Of a stretch of DNA of 18,165 nt, positions 9,501-16,200 are shown piece after piece (within the stretch, counting starts at the first letter, position 1; the number at the start of each line of letters is the position of its first letter). A program made the translations under genes and the position numbers. Source of the stretch: a bacterium (GTDB taxonomy: Bacteria; Electryoneota; Electryoneia; Electryoneales; Electryoneaceae); NCBI GenBank assembly GCA_028278125.1, contig JANQEY010000046.1:1-18165 (forward strand), in the 5' to 3' direction. Below the pieces are notes generated by a model, which was given only the letters and a program-made list of their open reading frames with translations, searched no databases and was not told the DNA's origin.

Positions 9501-10104
9501 GGGTAGACTTACAAATGCGATGAGTGCTCAGCTAGTTGACTCCACTCTTGATGGCCCCCTTGAAGCATTCAAAAAGGGAACAATCGATTTTTATGATACT
9601 TCGTGGGCAGTAATTACCGAGACATTGATTCCAGGGGCAGAGGGTGGTACTTCTGTGGGCCCACGAGATTATAGCAAGATTGATTATGAGGTAATAAATG
9701 ATGTGCTTTACGAGTATAAACTCGAAAGTGTGAGTTTTAGCAATACAAGAGAATTCTTTGGGCCCATACAGGTAAGGCCGAGAAAATTAACAGATAATAA
9801 AAAACATAAAAGTCTTGTGTCCGCAATACCCAATCCGATATCCTTTAAACACCATCCTATTTATTTCATTTATGTTGGTGAAGAGGTCGTTAATATCACC
9901 CTACAAATTTTTGATCCCTTAGGAAATCTTCTGTATAAAAACAACTCTTTTTCTGTTTATGAAAATCAAAAGTTTGATTCTTGGAACTTAACCAATCGCT
10001 CCGGTAGAATAGTAGGAAATGGAGCATATCTTGCATTAATTCAAATAAAAAATAACAAGAAAAGAATTACCAGGTTACGATTAATGATCGGGGTTATTGA
10101 CTAG
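520..10104 (+). CDS. giant secreted multi-LamG / DUF2341 adhesin-like protein with C-terminal FlgD/T9SS-type domain
   Basis: This encodes about 3194 residues in one uninterrupted frame. I chose ATG 520 over GTG 487 because it starts directly with a signal peptide (polar, then hydrophobic residues around 10-27) and has a weak AGAGAG 12 bases upstream; GTG 487 has no ribosome binding site and would add a charged stretch before the signal. Approximate domain order: beta-sandwich domain 112-287 of a kind seen in secreted FCB-group proteins; I-set-like Ig 288-374; three LamG plus cadherin-like (Big_9-like) units 381-1291; two DUF2341 plus LamG units 1296-1981; unrecognised X1 2001-2247; LamG 2256-2442; Y1 2451-2546; X2 2554-2847; Y2 2854-2951; FN3-like 2953-3086; FlgD/T9SS-like C-terminal domain 3101-3194. 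LamG folds commonly bind glycans or proteins, so cell-surface adhesion or polysaccharide binding is the likely role. I see no catalytic motif. The neighbouring giant gene is convergent, so this is probably a single-gene transcript. Confidence 0.85.
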   Translation: MNFSSYRFFSGLLPISVVMSLYILLTGVRNDCWSENYIDWEESKTLIINTLETSTDNSPYPFPFLEHLLNGSNLSFSEPQRDITDIRYAMLSSTDNKQNLSQINPSTRSVITIGTSTAGTMRQLPIDCNLKYNYTQSIYLQSEINTAGNIDAIAFQYNGSHAFTEYIVVYIGHTTKSSFNSNSDWIGSGSMQNCYSGYYYPSTSAGWHTITLSNPFTYNNSNNLVIAFDSYRYSGTHYNTDFFYTTSQGTNRSIYYANSITNPSPSNPPTATARSSYCSNVQLTINSAPPVITDHPDDANVTVGNTAIFTITATGSGLSYQWKENNVNISGATNSSYTTPATTLGDDGDVFKCVVTNSGGSVTSNEATLNVNSANNSPLAGSGDCLNFDGTSDYVSISSSIISGSTWTLEFWIKPNSVGDNDRIFIQGSGALGTRQLMAVWDNSDDQIEFKTSTSGTSGQADVASSTITDDNSTWTHVAWTSNNDVYINGTSSTGSLNTSKNYGIGGNTYIGCREGSSNMFNGYLDEVRVWNVVKSQSDIQANMYRTLDSSSTDANNLMLYYRFDEGSGSTVKDNSDTQQNGTITGATYTASEAWKNRATTDDTPLTFCAGYDPDEDAVTLSQTVAPSNGDLSFDNPDVEITYTPDNNFSGTDNFTFQISDGTNTDTYAMSVTVTNVNSSPVAGSGDCLNFDGGTTDDHVMVAYASSLAPTSAITLEFWAYDDDWENTYNNGDESLVSKTESGGYCIWIDETWLYGYVRRNGAWGAPTYSVSSLSAGWHHLAVTYDGRYTKLYVDGDLKDTDDAGSSYSITYAYSNALIIGGEAQTGTSAIDFFNGNIDEVRIWNSARTQTEIQEKMYVTLAGSESNLVGYWRFDEGSGSTVYDETAIPQNGTLVDMESGDWVASEAWKNRVTDEDDPLNFCVGYDPDDDALSFSTTVEPLNGILIYDTAANEITYFPDINSSGADNFTFQISDGSENDSYAMTVTTTNVNMSPVAGSGNCLSFDGDNDYIMLPNHTYVSDYFTLEFWIKPNSTPNYDRIFLLGSTGGATRKIMAFWYDDHVEFRQSSTGADGTAQIASGSVTDNNSTWTHIAWTYDNGSHTVYVNGQSSTSTIEGSNVGMAGNNYIGARDVTNNNFTGSLDEVRLWNDVRSQTEIQDNRYTALAGNEANLVGYWRFDESADSYARDCSGDEHHGILKNMFSDDWVNCNTWKYRTMATSATLSHSAGYDPDGTSLNNITEVTGPSAGTLTFDVPNEECDYTATATPATITYTYQVTDGTNTDDYDMEIEVEGQENYNNWNYSKRFYLNTTPSGADVENDVYNFPLLIRLDTTNFDFSEPLATGFDIRFAKSDITQHLSFERERWSITASDSVAEFWVRVDTVQGNNNSQYIQMFWGKAGASDESSGSDVFKTEANYDFAGVWHLVEEQSGTNNTDVYKDATANNNDGDDWIGATDQSGNIAQGHDFDGADDYVSVPDAASLDITSQITLSAWINADQWETNSYEGSIICKDELGPDVGYALRTGDNGKANFTISNGLWKDVNSSSEMSTDTWYYLTGTYDGTYTRIYINGVIRDSNATAAGGIGTNNYSLNIGRSPGATSRIFQGKIDEARVSNTTRSADWIKLCYENQCLAQTLVRDETYSDWDFTTNWTINTSDQGANVTGTVTDFPLLIRLNSGNFTFGDAQSNGEDLRFSRSVGSADRHLYYEIERWDGTNDSAEIWVRVDTIYGSNSSQYITMHWGNSGTDVRNRSRGDRVFDVSEGFAGVWYITEEQSNTGNPGIYKDATLNANNGNDEIVLTSQDGLIAQGHDFNGVDDYIEIPNSSSTEDVQESNFTLSGWLNADQIPPGTGSDNDAYYMILGKDGYHMGIYLENDSTFNMQQYIGAQAEIAKGASKASSGTFYYVVGVVDMEAGWAKVYVNGEQDGTESWTGGTAAREYGTTPFRIGITDEAHSTWRWPADGKIDEARVVNKIRSADWIKLCYETQKSDQIAVTPDEIELLPLTVNNDIGSRGTSDTVEIYTDEWKIIFDEDIGGGIKWLSYEKAGAGVNQLDPTSNLFYLKTDNTLSSGVSGELKIVESNSLLCNLQQTFSLNSHLWLIDYTVYGSGRIYIRVETEALGTAYDPAGGLEFRVETDVSNKEYVPENTTANQTNYILHADKSSGKYDVMLAIYEDWTDASGYTSSDSDHYGIIDSDWDLSANTKGVWEFMLDFGHRKWNDTSGIGKLVDDYRDVDNRDSLVFTKGTLGMEKAWEHQMVGHWTFDENSSGDANGDTAFDYSPTTHYGVINGCDWGDGKLNNGLILDGANDSVKLTTPETFDKPLVFTICAWIKKDGTTETNALIFGKHNPSAGEGYKLTSETDKLKTTLYDHSLTGKTSLGTDWHHVAVTYNKHQGWLKLFVDGLVDAITQIDPIITASSIKASIGNDFDGTIDDVRFYNEAISEETIRAIAKNGFRVNAGQFILRADNSNTLDFTIDGSSAVPEYFPIFQIGNYWATHTPYAVYYNGSRMTSPDDYITGLNDVNNILYIGFNKKVTTEDLRIYIDDTDSTGACKIGPMPSMVYGNSGSDYYVQNFTGSTFGASGSNEFYLYWKMDNTASGMGGELTQFKSSEISPSTAISSAANLCPTDTTYGTFGYFDHSTGSGGYARSMSHVAATPSYTVLEASDVRVRLQIDKRDVNGHSHNYDITTIWTIYPTGQIFRYDTVDAMSTTWDYEFVRFRQIHDDGYFKDSSTTDYRGVMYGCDDAHDYTVALLKTADDTGCVQLFTGYNNIAFQSNGSNYMGWKFDGKDDRSSTYEPYKYAFYLDIQHMDMDGSYMDSVCDGVQKIDYTPDDFITGERVDTTQGDLDTNGFNESEGAYVMRASLNSINFLLEADETAGDEGCRFYPALRILNYTAPTKPKYVHLYNSSDTITLLEGYGYNCYLNDSQNELIMQIDSVLCADTKIFLSEDKNLAVGLTAFYARPGDGKDTVFWRTESESENLGFNLYRRIHPGFMGRLTNAMSAQLVDSTLDGPLEAFKKGTIDFYDTSWAVITETLIPGAEGGTSVGPRDYSKIDYEVINDVLYEYKLESVSFSNTREFFGPIQVRPRKLTDNKKHKSLVSAIPNPISFKHHPIYFIYVGEEVVNITLQIFDPLGNLLYKNNSFSVYENQKFDSWNLTNRSGRIVGNGAYLALIQIKNNKKRITRLRLMIGVID
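1660..4392 (+). repeat. three tandem LamG + cadherin-like units
   Basis: Three consecutive units of about 300 residues each start with the pattern 'GSG-(D/N)-C-L-(N/S)-F-D-G' (about 1660, 2566 and 3505). Each holds a LamG_3-type jelly roll with 'DEVR(V/I/L)WN' and 'Y-(Y/W)-R-F-D-E', then a linker with 'W-K-(N/Y)-R', then a cadherin-like repeat with 'GYDPD' and 'TDNFTFQISDG'-type sequence. Units 1 and 2 share an exact 24-base DNA match at the linker (2289-2312 and 3228-3251). LamG 1 resembles LamG 3 ('FWIKPNS', 'YDRIF/NDRIF') more than LamG 2. Unit 3 is the most degenerate in its linker and cadherin-like part. This is protein-module duplication, not a mobile repeat. Confidence 0.8.
4405..6472 (+). 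repeat. two tandem DUF2341 + LamG units
   Basis: Two units begin with 'W-(N/D)-(Y/F)-(S/T)' and 'FPLLIRL' (about 4405 and 5440), continue with 'AE(F/I)WVRVDT' and '(M)-(F/H)-W-G', then 'FAGVW' leading into a LamG fold with 'AQGHDF(D/N)G-(A/V)-DDY', and each ends with 'ADWIKLCYE' (about 5377-5403 and 6442-6468). DUF2341 is a small beta-rich domain of unknown function that usually sits just before a LamG domain in secreted proteins, exactly as here. The second LamG carries extra residues in its central part. Confidence 0.8.
6520..9370 (+). repeat. duplicated unrecognised module pair (X1-LamG-Y1, X2-Y2)
   Basis: Two copies of a large beta-rich segment (X, roughly 6520-7260 and 8180-9060) and of a smaller one (Y, roughly 7870-8155 and 9080-9370) are visible. 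The X copies align at 'EFMLDFGH' (about 7135) and 'AFYLDIQH' (about 8920), and both then run into an acidic 'D-Y' segment and 'F-(T)-(K/G)'. The Y copies align without a gap from 'NGF' (7870 and 9064) through 'AGQFILRA' and 'EGAYVMRA', then 'FP', 'I-x-NY', 'YN-x-S' and 'IY-ID/IF-LS'. A LamG domain (7285-7845) sits between X1 and Y1 but not between X2 and Y2. I do not recognise X or Y as a named family; a super-sandwich-like fold for X is a guess. Confidence 0.6.
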
Positions 10105-10237
10105 AGAATTTTAATCAATTCGATTGCGATGGGGAAAAGTGATTCAATCAGTGCACCAGAGATGAAGTGTGTGAATGTGTATATAGTCTAGAAGATATTT
10201 TACTCAGATCAGAAACTAATAGGTAATTAATTGGAAT
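10105..10237. other. non-coding spacer after the plus-strand gene
   Basis: About 130 bases lie between the plus-strand stop and the shared hairpin. I see no gene and no strong stem-loop with a T tract here, so the plus-strand transcript probably relies on the shared hairpin further on, or on factor-dependent termination. Confidence 0.4.
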
Positions 10238-10269
10238 AAAAAAACTCCCTATTCGCTATCAATAGGGAG
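10238..10269 (-). terminator. intrinsic terminator between the convergent genes
   Basis: A perfect 9-base-pair stem CTCCCTATT (10245-10253) and AATAGGGAG (10261-10269) with a seven-base loop is followed, when read on the minus strand, by a run of seven T residues (the seven A residues at 10238-10244). It lies 26 bases beyond the minus-strand stop codon, an ideal position. Read on the plus strand, the stem is followed only by a broken T-rich stretch (CTTTCATTC), so it may also end plus-strand transcription, but less efficiently. Confidence 0.85.
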
Positions 10270-10295
10270 CTTTCATTCATCGTTTTAGATAACGA

Positions 10296-13200
10296 CTATT
10301 TGAAGCTAAAGGCTTCCTCCAGGGGGCTTAAAGCTCTTTGTATCTGTAACTCACAGGGTATGGTAAAGGGACCTGGCTCACCTTCTTTTTTATGGGTAAT
10401 AATTATTTCCCCCTGATAGAGATCATCTTCAAGGTCTACAGAAGAAAAGGTTACTTCAACATACTCTTTACCTCGAGCCGGTACAATCCCTTCCTTACTA
10501 TCAAGACTTAGCCATTTCTCCATCATGCCTGATTCATCTGAAGCAACACCACCGAATCCAAAGGATACAACACTCTTGAATACAGTAATTACACTTCCAT
10601 CATCCGGATTGAGTACCCAAATTTCTCCTGAAAAATTAGAAACAAAAAGCACTCCTGCAGTCTCCGAATAACCAATACCACCGGCATCGAGTGGAGCTTT
10701 ATAAGAGTTTAATATGGTTCCATTCTCAAAATCCCTTTCTTCAATAGAATTAGTCGCCATATTGACAAGAAAGACTGTGTTGCGTGATCCGCCATAGGAA
10801 ATCCCTCCGTAATAAACAGGTGGGAGGGGCCAGGTATTAATGGTATTACCAGTCTCTTTATCTAAAATTAAACACACGGATCCCCAGGATCGAGCAGCAA
10901 TAATATGATCCTCAGTAACTCCGAGGCCATCAATCCCAAACACAGTATCAACTTGAACCTCAATTTCACGAACTATAGTCCCCTCCTCAGGATCAATTAC
11001 CTTAATTGATGAATCTACCACATGAGTGTAATAGAGGTATTCACCATCAAAGGCTAGTCCTTCAGATTTTGCCAAGGGATAAACGACAACGGGATCCCCA
11101 ATTATTGTTCCATTTTCCGGATCAAGGGTAAAAATACTACCATTTTGCGCAACATAAAGTGGTGCATCTTCCAGAGCTTGGGCGAACTTTGAACCAGTTA
11201 GCTCTTTCTTGACATTTTTTGCCTTGATAGAATAATGAAAATCTGCTCCACCAATATTTTTAATTCGCAATGATTTGGTTATAGTTTGATTAGGATCAAG
11301 ACATATCTTGAAAGCCCTTGGCTTTAACTTTATTTTTGGTGGTCGTAAAGCCCGACCACTTAATTTGGTAAGAATAATCGGCCGGTCCTGGGCATCACTT
11401 AAAGTTAAGATCATACCTCGTTTCGGACCTGGTCCCTTTGGTATAAAGCCGGCATCTGCCACAATTTCACTATAGGGTGGGATTACCAAAGGAACCGATA
11501 CATTAGTACTAAAATGACTTCCTATGGTCTTACATTTCCAAATAGTTGTAGGCATTGAACCATTATTAGTAAAAGTAAATTCCTTATGATCCTCCTTACC
11601 AACCCAGGTTGTATCAAAAATGATTTTTTTAGGAGTTACTGAAAGATTTCTAAATTCCTTCACTTCTAATTGGCAGGGAATAGAAATTGGTTCTGGTGGC
11701 ATAGGAAATATATGAGAAATTTTAATTTCCCCGACATGGGTACCCGCCGGAACTTTATAAGGATTAAAAATAACTCCAAGATTAAATTCGCTATTACCAG
11801 GGACTACCCCCTCTTCCTCAACAACCTGTAACCAACGTAGCACTGGTCCGGCTTCATCACCTGCTGCTGACCAGACATCCAAACGTGAAGGGAAGGATGC
11901 CAGGATATCTCCATTATCAGGGTCCAGAAGCATGACACCATATCGATCGGGGCAAGTGGCAATGAGTACATCCGCACCTGATGAATAGCCAACTCCATAA
12001 ATATAAGAATCAACCGGGAATGAATTGATAACTTTTCCGTCCTCAAGGGCTCGCTCTTCAACTAGCATAAAGTCTCCATTAAAACGGGTGATAAATACAC
12101 TTTGGCGCATTCCCCCATAACTGATACCACCCACATATTCAGGAACAAACCAGGAGTATACCAACTCACCAGACTGTTTATCAACAACATACATTGTACT
12201 CGTTGTATAATTGCCTAGTAGTAAGTAGTTATCACTCACGCCAAGTCCATCAATTCCGTCTGGTACAATATTGGGAATTGTTCGGACAACTTCACCAGTA
12301 CCCGGATCAATAACCATTACTTCACTATAATGTATAGTATAATAGAGGAATTCACCATCAAAGGCAAGTCCTTCCGGCCCTCCGGTAAATTCATCAACTT
12401 TAATACTATCACCAATAGTTTCACCGGTTTTCGGATCGATTTGCTTTATAAATCCCTGTTGAACAATAAAGATGGTCGCCTTACTAACATTTTTTTCAAA
12501 TCCCCTGGCAGAACAATTGAGCTTCGGTTCCTGTACTTTACGCATGACATTTTGATACCAGGTATTAAGCTGTTTTCTATCAATATCACCGGATAGTTGT
12601 ATTGGTTTTGGATTGTTCCCAATGAATTCTGAAGGAGCTTCAGGTAGCATAGTAATTTCCACTTCAAAGTGAAAATCACCTTCTCCACTATTTACCAAAG
12701 TTAAATCAGAAGTATCCAGTTCATAGGGATAGAGAGATTTTGTAAAGCCTGTGGGATTGACTGAAATACTGGGAGGAGTTATCCCTTTACCTGCCAATAG
12801 TACTTCAATTTCCGGATTGTCTTGGGCATCACTGGAAATTACCAGAGAACCTTCATAGGATTGTGAAGCAATCGGTTGAAATCTAATGGGAATATGCACT
12901 TCACTAAATGGGGCAACAGAAATAGGAGTGCCGATCACCGGAAAAAATGCTTCTGTATTACCAGTCAGTTCATGTATGGTAACAACATCATTACATGAAT
13001 TAGCAAAAAGTATGTCAATGGTGGTATCCCGGCTAATCCATACCGTCCCGAAATCCTGAGAAAGCACCTCTGTTTGTAAAGAACGACAGCTTTCAATTTT
13101 GGCTGATACTGAAATTGCTGGCTCAGGATTTACCGGATCATTACAGGGGAACAATATATCTGCCTGCCACTCTCCAGCGATCAAATTAGCCGGATTTACG

Positions 13201-16200
13201 GTTACCGTAAGGGATTGTTCCTCTCCAGGATCAAAGGTACCTGGACCAAAGGGGAAAGCTTGTACCCAGGATGGTCCGGCTAATTGTAATGATTGGGCTA
13301 CATTGAGACGCCCATTTGAAGATACCCTGCCTTCCAAAGAAGTCACTTGATCCACATTTGCCATAAGAATATCCTTCATCTCAACAATCCCAATAAAAGG
13401 GTTATAGGTCCAGATAAGACCAGCTGCGCCAACCACATGGGGTGAAGCCATGGATGTACCGGAACTGTACATATAATCACCACCAACGCGGCAACTATAA
13501 ATATCCACTCCAGGGGCACCGATATCTACTGTTTCTTGCCCAAAATTTGAAAAAAATGCCAATTTATCGTGCATATCGGTTGCTGCAACTGAAAGAATAT
13601 TATCGAGATCATAGGAGGCGGGATAAAAGGGAAACAAATCGTTATCCATACCATTGTTTCCAGCTGCTGCTACAAAAAGAAGGTCACTGTCTGCTATAGC
13701 ATCATAGAGTGCCTGGGAATAAGGACCAGCTCCCCAGGAATTATTGGTAACTTTTATTCCCATAGCTTTGGCATAATACAGAGCCTCTATGGCTGCAGCA
13801 ACATCAGGTCCACCAAAATCAGTAGATATTTTACACATTACTACATTGGCAGACCACATCACCCCAGTCACACCAATAGCATTATTTCCCGAAGCTGCTA
13901 CAGTTCCGGAAACATGGGTACCATGGCCATAGAAATCCATAGGATCATTGTCATTAGCACCAAAATCCCATCCATGTATGTCATCAACATAACCATTACC
14001 ATCATCGTCAATACCATTACCAGGAATTTCATTAGGATTCGTCCATACATTATCTTTCAGATCCGGATGAAGATAATCGATCCCGGAATCATTAATACCA
14101 ACAAGAACATTTTTATTTCCCGTATGCGTGTCCCAGGCTTCAGGAGCATCAATATCAGCGTCAGGTGATCCACCGGTTTGTCCGGTATTGTGCATGCCAT
14201 AGAGAAGTTCAAAGGATTCATCATTGGGTATGCCTACATATTGATAGCGATAATCAGGTTCTGCATAGGCAACATGAGGATCTTGTTTCAATTGACCTAT
14301 GGCTGAAAGTACCTGGTCTCGTCCAGTTTTTTCAAGTTCGATGAGGAGAATCTTTCTTGCTCCTCGCACCAGTGATTTGGTTTCGGGATTCCGGGCGATT
14401 GTCAGGTCACGCACCGATAGAGAACCGAGGGTATTGAGAAGTCCTGGTTGAGCTATAAACTCCTCACCTTGTTTCAATCCCACAATTACCCGACCGGGAA
14501 CAAAGGGGAATGAGTAGTTTTTCTGACTGTAAATCAGTTCCGCACGAATTGACCTGGTACTTTTTTCATTCTTACGTTTCTGCTTTTCCACCGGAGAACC
14601 AGTTTGTTTAATAAACATCGAGTAAGAGAGTACATCACCACCAAGATTGGATAGAGTGCTGGTTTTATCTGCAGGCATATCCTTAGGATTTAATGTATAG
14701 GTAAGGACTGAAGGATTAATATCAATTACCGGTGGTTCAGTACCAGTACCTTGCAAATTAACCGTCATTACCGGTTCAACTTCAGCATTGGTGGTTATGA
14801 CCAGTTCAGCCTTTTGATCTCCTAGTTCGGTTGGTGAGAAAGAGACAGTAATAGTTAGCTGTTCCTGGGGAGGAACTGTAAATGGCAGTTCCATGGTATG
14901 CTTAAACATAGTATTGTTTAGAGTGAGAGATTGTATTTCTGTTGCTTCAGTACCGGAATTTGTAAGGGTTAGTTCCATAGTACTGGTAGCACCCTTCCAG
15001 ACCGGACCAAAATCCAATAATAAAGGTGCGACAGAAATAAGGCGTAATCCATCAACTGTCAATGCACAGGGTATCTGAAAAGGATTAGCCTGGCTGGGAT
15101 CATTGTGAGATAACTCAACGAATCCATTATAAACTCCGCCAAAAAGATCAGTTGCATCTAAAGTAACGGTCAATTCTTGCATTTCACCAGTACTCAGGCG
15201 TATAGTTTCGCCATCTCGATCAATGGCAAGCCATTTCATAGAATGAAGCCAGTCAATGGTATTACCCATCATCGGGATTAAATCACCCTCCCAATAATCA
15301 TCTCCAGGAAACACATTTATGGCAACAATGGGTTTTGACTGATGATAAGCACCAACAAGATATCCGGTATCATAATATCCCAGGGGTAATCCATCACCAA
15401 ATACTTTAGCAGCGTCAATTGGTAAAGCACACCTAAGGGATCGAATACCTTCGGTGATTGGGTGAGGTTCAAAGGTGTTGGCAGAACTTTTCATGCCCGG
15501 ACCACTCATGGTAATGGGCATATATTCAGGATCAGTAATTCTTCCTTGCAGTCCATACCCACCGGTATTGGCAATAGCAGCAACCATAAGACATAACCTC
15601 CCTCCCATGTCTACATAGTCGGCCAGATTATTTCCCAGGAGAATCGGATCAGACCAAGGAAAATTTGCCGCCACCATTATAACATCATATTGGAGAAGAT
15701 AGGCAGTATTCGGAACCTCAAATTCACCATTGAGTACCTTAAGAGAGGAAATGTTTTCTAAGGATTCCAAACCAGTTACAAAAAGGTCTTTCCCGCCGGT
15801 AGGCAGAGTTGTCGTTAAATACAGTACAGATCCTTGCAAGGATTTGAGTAAATCACTGAAATCATTGTTGACATATTCTTCTACCGGTCCCAGGGTTGGA
15901 TTTGCAGGTTGATCCGATGTCCAGCTAACATCACTCTTTTTAATCCCACTAGCTTTAATTAAAGCAGGTTTACTCTGGTGGATTTCTTCCTTAGCTTCGC
16001 GTGTACGGGGGATAAAGGCAAGGTCTGCCTCTCCGTCATTTCTGACAGTCATAATTACCTCGACCACATCACCCACGGCAACTTCCCTTTCAATGCTGAG
16101 AGGATCCACACTCATGAGTGCCGGGTTTGTACCGGTACCTGTGCATTGAATCGTAATAAAGGGATTATCATCAGCATTGCTGGTAATTTCCAGACTAGCT

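Noticed and set aside
10105..10200. A second terminator just after the plus-strand stop codon
   Set aside because: Only weak, interrupted AT-rich pairing (around TCAATTCGATTG) can be drawn, with no T tract, so it is not called.
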